From Trebonia sp050013875 (GTDB taxonomy: Bacteria; Actinomycetota; Actinomycetes; Streptosporangiales; Streptosporangiaceae): 64,000 bases of DNA. The stretch covers positions 16,849-80,848 of the forward strand of contig JBEKEK010000025.1 in NCBI GenBank assembly GCA_050013875.1, read 5' to 3'. Numbering within the stretch: position 1 is the stretch's first letter; each line of letters begins with the position of its first letter. Made by a program: the position numbers and the translations under genes. Positions 1-7,785 of this stretch are shown piece after piece. The notes under the pieces are model-generated. The model worked only from the letters and a program-made list of their open reading frames with translations. It had not been told where the DNA came from and did not search any database.

Positions 1-69
1 TGGTGGAGAAGAAAGCTCAAGCCGCTCCTGGGGCCACCCGAGCCCGGGCACGCCTGACGCCACGACCAT
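1..69 (-). CDS. Possible start of parA (cut by window edge)
   Basis: An ATG on the minus strand at 69 lies 8 bases after the rsmG stop and opens a reading frame of 23 codons that reaches the window edge without a stop. In actinobacteria the chromosome-partitioning ATPase ParA usually follows rsmG, and parA proteins often begin with a variable extension before the ATPase core. No ParA motif falls inside these 69 bases, so the identity rests on position alone. The nearby parS site at 12124 fits a ParAB system. Confidence 0.3.
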   Translation of the reverse strand, partial: MVVASGVPGLGWPQERLELSSPP

Positions 70-76
70 TCCCCCG

Positions 77-859
77 TCAGGCCACCCCACGCCGACTGCG
101 CTGAGCACCTGTACGCTCCTCTCGGCCGTGTCCTCCCATGACGACACGGACAATCGTTGTCGCAGATACGACCCTACCGTGACCGGCTTGCAGAACCTCC
201 GCACTCGCAACGCCAAGTCGGGCGAGAACCGGCCCGGCCGCCGTCAGTTCCTCCGCCGCGGACTGTCCCTTGATCGCGAGCAGCTCGCCGCCCGGATTCA
301 GCAGCCGGGCGGCCCAGCCGACCAGCTTCTCAAGCGACGCCACCGCCCGGGCCGTGGCCACGTCCGCCCTAATCCCCGCGGCCGCCTTCTCCTCTGCCCG
401 CGCCCGGATCACGGTAACGTTCGGCAGGTCGAGTTCGCGGACGCACTCTTCGAGGAAGACCGACCGGCGCAGCAACGGCTCAAGCAGTACGACGTGCAGC
501 GCGGGCCGCAGCAGCGCCAGCACGATGCCGGGCAGTCCCGCACCGGAGCCGATGTCGACGAGCTCGCCCTGCTCCGGGAGGAAGTCGGCGACGAGTGCGC
601 AGTTCACCAGGTGCCGGTCCCAGAGGCGCGCGGTCTCCCGCGGGCCGATGATCCCGCGGGTCACTCCGTCGGTGGCAAGCAGTTGCGCGTAACGCTCGGC
701 CTTGGCCAGCGTCTCCCCGAACTCCGCGACCGCCTCGGCCGTGGGATCAGGGAGAACATCCTGGTCAGCGACGTCTTTCGGCGCAGGCGCGGGTTGGGAG
801 GCTGATTTCCAGCATGGGAGGCTCCCGCCCCCCATTCCCCCTGGAATGCCCGCGGTCAC
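77..859 (-). CDS. rsmG: 16S rRNA (guanine527-N7)-methyltransferase RsmG
   Basis: RsmG transfers a methyl group from S-adenosylmethionine to N7 of G527 (E. coli numbering) in 16S rRNA; loss of the enzyme is a classic route to low-level streptomycin resistance. The 260-residue product has the family's SAM-binding stretch VDIGSGAGLPGIVLALLRP, then LEPLLRRSVFL and the ARAVASLEKLVGW region. The first 35 or so residues are an Ala/Pro-rich extension of low conservation. A GTG start at 859 is supported by GAGAGGAG just upstream. The gene follows jag with an 10-base gap and is the sixth gene of the rpmH-rnpA-yidD-yidC-jag-rsmG operon. Confidence 0.93.
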   Translation of the reverse strand: MTAGIPGGMGGGSLPCWKSASQPAPAPKDVADQDVLPDPTAEAVAEFGETLAKAERYAQLLATDGVTRGIIGPRETARLWDRHLVNCALVADFLPEQGELVDIGSGAGLPGIVLALLRPALHVVLLEPLLRRSVFLEECVRELDLPNVTVIRARAEEKAAAGIRADVATARAVASLEKLVGWAARLLNPGGELLAIKGQSAAEELTAAGPVLARLGVASAEVLQAGHGRVVSATTIVRVVMGGHGREERTGAQRSRRGVA

Positions 860-869
860 CGCGCTCCTC

Positions 870-1622
870 TCAGCCAGCGGGGAAGACCACCACGCGCCGA
901 TTCGGCTCTTCGCCCTCCGACTCGCTCCGGAGCCCGGCGACCGCTACCGCATCGTGGATGATCTTCCGCTCGAACGGGGACATCGCACGCAGCTTCTTCG
1001 GCTCCCCGGTCCGCGTGACCTCCTCCGCGACCGAGCGGCCGAGGTCGGCGAGCTCGGCCCGGCGGCGCACCCGGAAGCCGCCGACATCGAGCATCAGCCG
1101 CGCTCGGGTACCGGTCTTCCTGTGCACCGCGAGCCGGGTCAGCTCCTGCAGCGCCTCAAGCACTTCGCCGTCGTCGCCGACGAGCTCGTCGAGCGTCGCG
1201 CCGACGACAGAAACGACCGCGCGGTCGCCCTCGACGTCCATGTCGATGTCACCGTCGAGGTCGGCGATGTCGAGGAGCCCCTCGATGTAGTCAGCCGCGA
1301 TGTCGCCCTCTTCTTCGAGCGAGCTCAGATCGTCCTCTTCGCCTTCTTCGGCGTCGTCCTCGTCTTCGTCATCTTCATCGTCGCCGTCAGCCTCGTCCGC
1401 GAGCTCGTCGTCTTCGTCCTCGTCGTCCGCCTCGAGGTCGTCCGCCTCGTCGGCCAGATCGTCGTCGGTCTCGTCGACGTCCAGGTCGTCTTCCTCGCTG
1501 AGAAGGTCGCTGCCATTGATCACGCTGTCAAGCTCCTGATCTTCCGGACCCGCGGCAGGCGCCACCGCATCCTCACGACCTACCACCGTGTCGACCCCCT
1601 CAACACCGGAACCATCACCCAC
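870..1622 (-). CDS. jag: Jag/KhpB family RNA-binding protein (KH and R3H domains)
   Basis: This is the SpoIIIJ-associated protein family, a KH-R3H RNA-binding protein almost always next to yidC. The 250-residue product has an N-terminal half (about residues 30-100) made almost entirely of Asp and Glu. It then has a KH-like segment (YIEGLLDIADLDGDIDMDVEG) and a C-terminal R3H region with the MSPFERKIIHDAVA signature. The GTG start at 1622 has AAGAGGTGAG upstream, which overlaps the yidC stop region, so translation is probably coupled. The acidic block makes the opposite strand a run of Ser codons, which is an artefact. The family assignment is secure; the role of the acid tract is unknown. Confidence 0.9.
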   Translation of the reverse strand: MGDGSGVEGVDTVVGREDAVAPAAGPEDQELDSVINGSDLLSEEDDLDVDETDDDLADEADDLEADDEDEDDELADEADGDDEDDEDEDDAEEGEEDDLSSLEEEGDIAADYIEGLLDIADLDGDIDMDVEGDRAVVSVVGATLDELVGDDGEVLEALQELTRLAVHRKTGTRARLMLDVGGFRVRRRAELADLGRSVAEEVTRTGEPKKLRAMSPFERKIIHDAVAVAGLRSESEGEEPNRRVVVFPAG

Positions 1623-1628
1623 AGTCGC

Positions 1629-2900
1629 TCACCTCTTGCCCGCATTACCCGGATTACCGGAACGCTTACTCCGCGCCTGCCGGACCGGCTGCTGCCGGAC
1701 GATCTTGGTCTCTTGCACCACGGGCGCCTCCTCCGGCTCGGCCTTCTTCTTGCCGAACCCGAGCAGTCCACGCCCGCCGCCCCCTGCCTCCGAGGAGCTG
1801 ACCGTGCCGTCGTTCACTACCCGCTTGGCAGCGGTCCCGTTGGCAGCGGTCCCGTTGGCGGCCGACCTGGCCGTCGGTGCCTTCGCCGTCGAAACCTTGG
1901 CCGCGGCCGTTCCGGCCGCGGCTGGCTTGGCCCCGTCGGTGCCCGGCTTGCTCGCCGTTCCCGGCTTGCTCGCCGTTCCCGGCTTGCTCGCCGACTTGGC
2001 CGTCCCGTTGCTCTTGGCGGCGTTGACGCTCCCCTTGACCACCGTGCTCTTAACGACGGGCCGGTTACTCCCGGATGCCGCTCCCGCCGCAGACGCACCA
2101 ACCGTAGCGCTCCCGACGATAGGAAGGTTGCGGAACAGGATGTGCTGCTGCCCCAGTGTCCACACGTTGGTGGTCACCCAGTAGATAACGAGGCCGTACT
2201 GCCAGTACAGACCGGTCAGCGCGAAGAACGGCGCGATGTACATCATGTTCTTCGACATGCTCTGCGCCATCGCGGCACCGGGCTGGTCCGGGTCGGGCAC
2301 CTGCTGGTTCATCATGCCGCGCTTGGCGCTCTGCCGCATGGTAAGGAACGTGGTGCAGGCGCTGATCGCCACCGACAGCAGGATCACGGCCCGCACGGTC
2401 CACGACTCGCCTGTGGGAGCCCACAGGAACTTGTCGGAGAGCAGGACGCCGAACACGTGAGCCGTTTGCGCGCTATGGACGGTTGCGACCGACAGCCCGT
2501 ACTTAGGCGTCGTCCCAGGCACCCAGTCAGAGATGGCCTTCAGCACGTTGAACAGGGACCAGAAGACCGGCAGCTGGGCGACGAGCGGCAAACACCCGCC
2601 GAGCGGGTTGATGCCGTTCTCCTTGTAGAACTTCATCGTCTCTTCGTTGAGACGGGTCTTGTCGTTCTTGTACTTCTTGCGGATCTCCTGCAGCGCCGGC
2701 ATGTGCGACTGCATCTTGCGCTGCGATCGCACCTGCTTGACGAAGAGCGGCACCATGATGAGCCGCATCAGCATCACCAGGAGGACGATGGACAGGCCCC
2801 AGGACCAGCCGCTGGCCGCGCCGAATGGCACGGCGAGCGCATCATGGATGCGGCTAATCACCCATGCCACCGCTTCGAACAGCGGGTTGAGGATGCTCAC
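1629..2900 (-). CDS. yidC: Membrane protein insertase YidC
   Basis: YidC/Oxa1 inserts proteins into the cytoplasmic membrane, alone or with SecYEG. The first 275 of 423 residues hold the family core: an amphipathic N-terminal helix, a hydrophobic segment with the conserved membrane Arg (LVMLMRLIMVPLF), a Lys/Arg-rich cytoplasmic hairpin, and further membrane spans such as PLVAQLPVFWSLFNV and the aromatic QYGLVIYWVTTNVWT. The last 140 residues are a basic, Ala/Thr/Lys-rich tail with short tandem repeats (SKPGTA three times, ANGTA twice). Such basic tails can contact ribosomes, which is inference here. A GTG start overlaps the yidD stop as GTGA. Confidence 0.96.
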   Translation of the reverse strand: MSILNPLFEAVAWVISRIHDALAVPFGAASGWSWGLSIVLLVMLMRLIMVPLFVKQVRSQRKMQSHMPALQEIRKKYKNDKTRLNEETMKFYKENGINPLGGCLPLVAQLPVFWSLFNVLKAISDWVPGTTPKYGLSVATVHSAQTAHVFGVLLSDKFLWAPTGESWTVRAVILLSVAISACTTFLTMRQSAKRGMMNQQVPDPDQPGAAMAQSMSKNMMYIAPFFALTGLYWQYGLVIYWVTTNVWTLGQQHILFRNLPIVGSATVGASAAGAASGSNRPVVKSTVVKGSVNAAKSNGTAKSASKPGTASKPGTASKPGTDGAKPAAAGTAAAKVSTAKAPTARSAANGTAANGTAAKRVVNDGTVSSSEAGGGGRGLLGFGKKKAEPEEAPVVQETKIVRQQPVRQARSKRSGNPGNAGKR

Positions 2901-3178
2901 TGGGTAACTCCTTGGGGCCGGGGAGGCACGGGATCGTATCCGCCAGGGTTAAAGGGATGGCAACGGGCAAGCCGACGCACCGTCAGCCACAGCCCCCGCG
3001 CCGCGCCATGGCGCTGTAGCGCCTCAAGCGCGTACTCGCTGCAGGAAGGGGCGAACCGGCAAACCGGAGGAATCGCCGGGCTGATGAACCGGCGGTAGCC
3101 GATCACGGGCACGATGAGAATCCGTGCCGCCAACGTCGGCACGACCTCCTCTACCGAACTCAAATCCGATGCGCTCAT
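2897..3178 (-). CDS. yidD: Membrane protein insertion efficiency factor YidD
   Basis: YidD is a small membrane-associated protein thought to help YidC-dependent insertion. The 93-residue product carries the hallmark CRFAPSCSEYALEAL, and then RLARCHPFNPGGYDPVP, with the conserved Cys residues of the family. A short hydrophobic stretch (ILIVPVIGYRRFISPAIPP) precedes them. The gene overlaps rnpA by 4 bases at its start (ATGA) and yidC by 4 bases at its end (GTGA), so rnpA, yidD and yidC are likely translationally coupled. Confidence 0.95.
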   Translation of the reverse strand: MSASDLSSVEEVVPTLAARILIVPVIGYRRFISPAIPPVCRFAPSCSEYALEALQRHGAARGLWLTVRRLARCHPFNPGGYDPVPPRPQGVTQ

Positions 3179-3549
3179 TCCTGGCGCAGCGCCCCAACCT
3201 GCCGCCGCAGCAGTCGTCCGAGAACCAGGTCAAGATCGGCGGCCAGATCTGCCTGGCGTGCGCCAGCGGCGGCCGGATGCGCCCGCAACACGAGGAGGCA
3301 ACCCCCCGGGAGCCAGGCGACCCGCCTGCGCATTAGTTCCCGGAGCCGTCGCTTTACCCGGTTGCGAACCACGGCCGAGCCAACCGCACGGCTAACAACA
3401 AAGCCTACCTTCGGCCCCGCATCAGTTGGTACTGCACCCGCGGGCAGCAGCAGAGCCCCGGCAACCACGGCGCTGCCCGCCCGGCGACCCGAGCGGAGCG
3501 TACGCCGGAACTCTTCCGGGCTTCTCATCCGCGTCTGCTGCGGCAGCAC
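3175..3549 (-). CDS. rnpA: Ribonuclease P protein component RnpA
   Basis: RnpA binds the catalytic RNA of RNase P and helps it cleave the 5' leader of precursor tRNAs. The diagnostic RNR motif is present as VRNRVKRRLRELMRRR (about residues 61-76), preceded by the KVGFVVSRAVGSAV strand. I chose the GTG at 3549, giving VLPQQTRMRSPEEF at the N-terminus as in relatives. The frame stays open upstream to 3582. At 124 residues it has the normal family length. It sits 61 bases after rpmH and overlaps yidD by 4 bases. Confidence 0.93.
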   Translation of the reverse strand: MLPQQTRMRSPEEFRRTLRSGRRAGSAVVAGALLLPAGAVPTDAGPKVGFVVSRAVGSAVVRNRVKRRLRELMRRRVAWLPGGCLLVLRAHPAAAGARQADLAADLDLVLGRLLRRQVGALRQE

Positions 3550-3610
3550 CACACCTCCTGCGCAGCCAAGGCTGCCCGCCACGGGGCCGGCAGGCCCCTC
3601 AGTGGCCGAG

Positions 3611-3748
3611 TCAGGCCGAAAGCCGCTCGCGGCCCTTCTGGCGTCGCGCGGCGAGCACGGCGCGGCCGGCCCGGGTACGCATCCGCAGGCGGAAGCCGTG
3701 GACCTTCGCCCGCCGACGGTTGTTCGGCTGGAACGTGCGCTTGCTCAC
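3611..3748 (-). CDS. rpmH: 50S ribosomal protein L34
   Basis: This 45-residue, strongly basic protein begins VSKRTFQPNNRRRAKVHGF and ends GRERLSA, an almost exact match to the universal L34 pattern. The start is GTG, as is common for actinobacterial rpmH. It is the first gene of the minus-strand operon that continues through rnpA, yidD, yidC and jag. It is divergent from dnaA, and its promoter must lie in the 432-base gap between them. Confidence 0.97.
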   Translation of the reverse strand: MSKRTFQPNNRRRAKVHGFRLRMRTRAGRAVLAARRQKGRERLSA

Positions 3749-4180
3749 TGGAGCTCCAGTAGGTTCAGAGACTGTTACGGGTCAGGCCAGATCATGTCGG
3801 GTGCCACGCGGCCGGACTCAGGTAGATACACCGGTACAGGCGCCCGCCGCGGCCGTGACATGGCTCAGCCTGTTAACGGTAAAGGGGATCCGGGTCTAGG
3901 TCAAACCAGCGGCGGTCACCCCGCCGGTCGCCAGCTCTTTCCTCCCGGGCTACATCGTGGAACACTGCGATTTCCACAGCACATCCGGCGCCGGCCACCT
4001 AGGCTGTGGAAAATCAGCGTCCGCAGGCCCACTCGGGGGTGCAAGCAACCGCCACGGGGCCGGGAAACCGCGGTTCAGCGCACGTACACACCTTGTGGAC
4101 GGACCTGTGGACAACGAGTTGCGGTCTGTGATTGAAGTCTCCGCGCTCGGGCAGTGCGGCGACGCGAGGGGAGCGCATCG
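3749..4180. promoter_or_regulatory. rpmH-dnaA divergent intergenic region with DnaA boxes
   Basis: The 432-base gap separates the two divergent operons and must hold both promoters. Near its dnaA side there is a perfect DnaA box in reverse orientation, TGTGGACAA (4106-4114), and a weaker one, TGTGGACGG (4094-4102). Two further TTCCACAG/TGTGGAAA-like sequences occur near 3971 and 4010. Boxes at this place fit autorepression of dnaA by DnaA, a known arrangement in other bacteria. The dnaA ribosome-binding site GAGGGGAG is at 4166-4173. I could not assign -35/-10 elements with confidence. Confidence 0.6.
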
Positions 4181-6154
4181 GTGAGCGAATTGGATCTGGC
4201 GCAGGTTTGGGCACGATCCCTTAAGGGGCTCGCCGAGATGCACGTCGGGCCGAGCCAGCTCGCCTGGCTCAAGCCGGAGCTGACCCGCCCGCTCGGCCTG
4301 GTCGAGAACACCGTGCTGATCGCCACCCCCAACGCCTTCGTCAAGGAGCAGCTGGAAACCCGGCTCCGGCCGCTGGTCATCCACGCGCTCTCCCGGGAAC
4401 TCGGCCGGCCGATCCAGCTCGCCGTCACGGTGGACCCGAGGCCGACGTCCGCGCAGGAACCGCCGCCCGGGCCGCCGAGCTCGCCGCTGTCGGTGATGGA
4501 TTCCCCCGGCGGCCAGCTCACGGGAATGCCGCAGATGCCTGCCCACCCCGGCATGTCGCAGGACTCACCACAGCAGCAACCACAGCCGCAGATGCAGCAG
4601 CCGGAGCAGTATCCCTACCAGTCCACCGGGTGGCCCTCCCAGGCATCCCACGAGGCCCAGGGAGACCAGTCCGCCTGGGGCGCCGGAGCCCCCCAGGCGG
4701 GAGAATGGGGATCGGCCGCGCCCCACGCGGGAGACCAACAAGGAGACCAGGGGGCCCCCCAGGCGGGGGAATGGGGAGCGGGAGCGCCCCAGGCCCCAGA
4801 GTGGGGGGCCGGAGCCCCGCATGCGGGAGAGTGGGGGGCGGGAGCCCCGCACCCCGGGGACTGGGGCGCCGGAGCCGCTTCTCCGCAGCAGCACGCGCCG
4901 TCCGGCGGCGCTGACCTGTCCCAGCAAGATCAGCAGCCGGGGCAGCCCGACCATTACCAGCAGGCAGCACAGCCCGACCGCTATCAGCAGGCGGGACAGC
5001 GTGACCACTCGGAGCAGAACGGGCAGAACCAGCACGGACAGCACCAGCTTGGTCAGCTTGGTCAGCACGGCCAGCACGGCCGGCCTCAGGAGCAGCCGCT
5101 GCGCCCGGCGTCCGCCCGCCTGAACTCGAAGTACACCTTCGAGACGTTCGTCATCGGCAGCAGCAACCGGTTCGCGCACGCCGCCGCCGTCGCGGTCGCC
5201 GAGGCCCCCGCCAAGGCCTACAACCCGCTGTTCATCTACGGCGACTCGGGCCTGGGCAAGACCCACCTGCTGCACGCGATCGGGCATTACGCCCAGACGC
5301 TCTACAACGGCATCAAGGTGCGCTATGTGAGCTCCGAGGAGTTCACCAACGACTTCATCAACATGATCCGCGATGGCAAGCAGGACGGGTTCCGCCGAAG
5401 GTACCGCGATGTCGACGTCCTGCTGGTGGACGACATCCAGTTCCTGGAGAACAAGGAAGGAACCCAGGAGGAGTTTTTCCACACCTTCAACACACTGCAC
5501 AACGCCAGCAAGCAGATCGTCATCTCCTCCGACCGGGCACCCAAGCGCCTGGTCACCCTGGAGGACCGGCTGCGCAGCCGGTTCGAGTGGGGGCTGCTGA
5601 CCGACGTCCAGCCGCCTGAACTCGAGACCAGGATCGCGATCCTTTCCAAGAAGGCACGTCAGGAAGGTCTACTTGCCCCGCCCGACGTGCTCGAGTACAT
5701 CGCCAGCCGGATCTCCACCAACATCCGCGAGCTCGAGGGCGCGCTTATCCGCGTCACCGCCTTCGCCAGCCTCAACCGGCAGAGCGTGGACGTCAGCCTG
5801 GCCGAGATCGTGCTCAAGGATCTCATCCCGGAGACCCAGGGCAGCGGCCCGCAGATCACCGCGGCGACGATCATGGGGCAGACCGCCGCCTACTTCGGGC
5901 TGACGATCGAGGATCTGTGCGGCACCAGCCGGTCCCGGGTACTGGTGACCGCCAGGCACATCGCGATGTACCTGTGCCGCGAGCTGACCGACATGTCGCT
6001 GCCCAAGATCGGCCAGCAGTTCGGCGGCCGGGACCACACCACGGTGATCAACGCCGACCGCAAGATCCGCTCGCTGATGGCCGAACGGCGCTCGATCTAC
6101 ACGCAGGTCACCGAGCTCACCAACCGCATCAAGCAGCAGGCACGGGCGAGCTGA
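4181..6154 (+). CDS. dnaA: Chromosomal replication initiator protein DnaA
   Basis: DnaA binds the boxes at oriC, opens the duplex and helps load the replicative helicase. I chose the GTG at 4181 because GAGGGGAG lies 7 bases upstream; the product is 657 residues. Domain I is residues 1 to about 85. Domain II is very long (about 90-315), rich in Gln, Gly, Pro and Ala, and holds tandem GEWGAGAPH-like units. The AAA+ domain follows with Walker A GDSGLGKT (about 354-361) and Walker B VDVLLVDDIQFL. Domain IV ends with the box-binding signature GGRDHTTVINADRKI. Most bacteria have a DnaA of 450-520 residues; the excess here is all in domain II, as in some Streptomyces relatives. Confidence 0.98.
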   Translation: MSELDLAQVWARSLKGLAEMHVGPSQLAWLKPELTRPLGLVENTVLIATPNAFVKEQLETRLRPLVIHALSRELGRPIQLAVTVDPRPTSAQEPPPGPPSSPLSVMDSPGGQLTGMPQMPAHPGMSQDSPQQQPQPQMQQPEQYPYQSTGWPSQASHEAQGDQSAWGAGAPQAGEWGSAAPHAGDQQGDQGAPQAGEWGAGAPQAPEWGAGAPHAGEWGAGAPHPGDWGAGAASPQQHAPSGGADLSQQDQQPGQPDHYQQAAQPDRYQQAGQRDHSEQNGQNQHGQHQLGQLGQHGQHGRPQEQPLRPASARLNSKYTFETFVIGSSNRFAHAAAVAVAEAPAKAYNPLFIYGDSGLGKTHLLHAIGHYAQTLYNGIKVRYVSSEEFTNDFINMIRDGKQDGFRRRYRDVDVLLVDDIQFLENKEGTQEEFFHTFNTLHNASKQIVISSDRAPKRLVTLEDRLRSRFEWGLLTDVQPPELETRIAILSKKARQEGLLAPPDVLEYIASRISTNIRELEGALIRVTAFASLNRQSVDVSLAEIVLKDLIPETQGSGPQITAATIMGQTAAYFGLTIEDLCGTSRSRVLVTARHIAMYLCRELTDMSLPKIGQQFGGRDHTTVINADRKIRSLMAERRSIYTQVTELTNRIKQQARAS

Positions 6155-6607
6155 TGACGTCGCCGCAAGCCACGTTGACCGGGCGGCCGACCGGTGTAGC
6201 GAGCCCGCAAAATGTTTCCGAGATCAACCCACAGGTTACCCACATGAGTTATCCAGATCTGTGGACAAGCCTTGTGGATAACCTTGTGGACCGGCAGGGG
6301 ATAACCGGGGGACAACTGGTGGACAACTGGGGGAAACCTAGGGGCCATCCACATCACTGGTCCGGGCATCCACATTGGGCGCACAGCCCGTGTGCACAAA
6401 AAATGGGCCGGGAACTGGGAAAACAACGTTCTCCCCAGAATCCACAGCCCCTATGACTATGACTTTCTTAAAACTAAATAGGTCCCAAAAACAAGTAGGT
6501 GCGCGGCCCGGCTGGGGAAAACCCCGTCCGGTCCGTGCCCTGACAACAGCCAAATACCCCGCTAACGGGGAACCGCAAACATCGCCGACCCCGGCAGGAG
6601 GCATCCC
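6155..6607. other. oriC: Origin of replication oriC (dnaA-dnaN spacer)
   Basis: The spacer holds a cluster of DnaA boxes. Perfect or near-perfect ones are TGTGGACAA (6260-6268) and TGTGGATAA (6273-6281), both reverse. Weaker ones are TTATCCAGA (6249-6257), TGTGGACCG (6285-6293), GGTGGACAA (6318-6326), CATCCACAT (6346-6354 and 6367-6375), TGTGCACAA (6391-6399) and GAATCCACA (6438-6446). An A/T-rich stretch at 6451-6480 (CTATGACTATGACTTTC and following), unusual in this genome, is the best candidate for the duplex-unwinding element. The dnaN ribosome-binding site AGGAGG is at 6596-6601. Box cluster, AT-rich tract and gene context together make the call firm. Confidence 0.9.
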
Positions 6608-7729
6608 ATGAAGCTTCAGGTTGAGCGTGACCAACTCGCAGAGGCCGTCGCATGGACCGCCCGCGCGCTTCCTGCGCGCCCGACGGCCCCGGTGCTGGCC
6701 GGCATGCGGCTGCAGGCAGGCAACGAGCTGACCCTGTCGACCTTCGACTACGAGGTCTCGGCCCAGTCGACGATCCCGGTGCAGGCCGACGAGCCGGGCA
6801 CCGTGCTCGTCTCGGGCAGGCTGCTGGCCGAGATCGTGCGCTCGCTGCCCGCCCGGCCGGTCGACCTGACCACCGACGGCACCAGGACGACTCTCAAGTG
6901 CGGCAGCGCCACGTTCACCCTGATGCTGCTGCCGACCGATGAGTACCCGACGCTGCCGGGCATGCCCGAGGTCACCGGGACCATCGGCGCCGACACCTTC
7001 GCCTCCGCGATCAGCCAGGTGGCCATCGCCGCGGGCCGCGACGACACGCTGCCCGCGCTGACCGGCATCCGGATGGAGATCAACGACGACCTGCTGACGC
7101 TGGTCGCCACCGACCGCTACCGGCTGGCGGTCCGCGAACTCCGCTGGACCCCGGTCACGCCCGGGCTCAACACGGCCGTCCTGGTCCCCGCGCGAGTGCT
7201 CGGCGACACCGCGCGCGCCCTCACCAGCGGGGCCGAGGTCGCGGTGGCGCTGGCCACCGGCGACGGCGGATCCGGCGACGGCATCATCGGTTTCGAGGGC
7301 AGCGGCCGCCGGACCACCACCCGGCTGCTCTCCGGCGAGTACCCGCGGTACCAGACGCTGCTGCCGAACGAGTTCTCCTCGGTCGCCGAGCTGCCCGCCG
7401 CGCCGTTCGCCGACGCGGTCAAGCGCGTCGCCCTGGTCGCCGAGCGGAACACCCCGGTCCGGCTCACCTTCGCCGCCAGCGAGGTCCTGCTCGAGGCGGG
7501 CACCGGCGACGAGGCCCAGGCGAGCGAGGCGATCCAGGCATCCTACGACGGCGAGGAGATGCAGATCGCGTTCAACCCGCAGTACCTGCTCGACGGCATC
7601 GGCGCGGTCGATTCCGACACCGTCCGGATCTCCTTCACCACGCCCACCAGGCCCGCGGTGATCACCGGCAAGGGCGAGGCAGTGCCCGACTACCGCTACG
7701 TCATCATGCCCATCCGCTCAGCGGGCTGA
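6608..7729 (+). CDS. dnaN: DNA polymerase III sliding clamp (beta subunit)
   Basis: DnaN forms the ring-shaped dimer that tethers the replicative polymerase to DNA. The 373-residue product shows the three-fold repeated clamp fold. It begins MKLQVERDQLAEAVAWTARALP and ends PDYRYVIMPIRSAG, where the C-terminal VMPI/R element forms part of the protein-binding pocket. AGGAGG lies 6 bases before the ATG. The gene follows oriC and is 56 bases before recF. Confidence 0.98.
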   Translation: MKLQVERDQLAEAVAWTARALPARPTAPVLAGMRLQAGNELTLSTFDYEVSAQSTIPVQADEPGTVLVSGRLLAEIVRSLPARPVDLTTDGTRTTLKCGSATFTLMLLPTDEYPTLPGMPEVTGTIGADTFASAISQVAIAAGRDDTLPALTGIRMEINDDLLTLVATDRYRLAVRELRWTPVTPGLNTAVLVPARVLGDTARALTSGAEVAVALATGDGGSGDGIIGFEGSGRRTTTRLLSGEYPRYQTLLPNEFSSVAELPAAPFADAVKRVALVAERNTPVRLTFAASEVLLEAGTGDEAQASEAIQASYDGEEMQIAFNPQYLLDGIGAVDSDTVRISFTTPTRPAVITGKGEAVPDYRYVIMPIRSAG

Positions 7730-7785
7730 TCTGCGAACGGGCTAGCGGCGGCCTAGTGTCGGGGTTAGCCGATACGCTCAGAAGC

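Noticed and set aside
1300..1539. Poly-serine protein on the plus strand
   Set aside because: It is the antisense of the Asp/Glu-rich block of Jag (GAC/GAG codons read as TCG/TCC).
702..3098. 798-codon plus-strand frame
   Set aside because: It is antisense to rsmG, jag, yidC and yidD, all certain genes. Long antisense frames are expected at this GC content, and its Arg/His/Leu-rich product has no domain.
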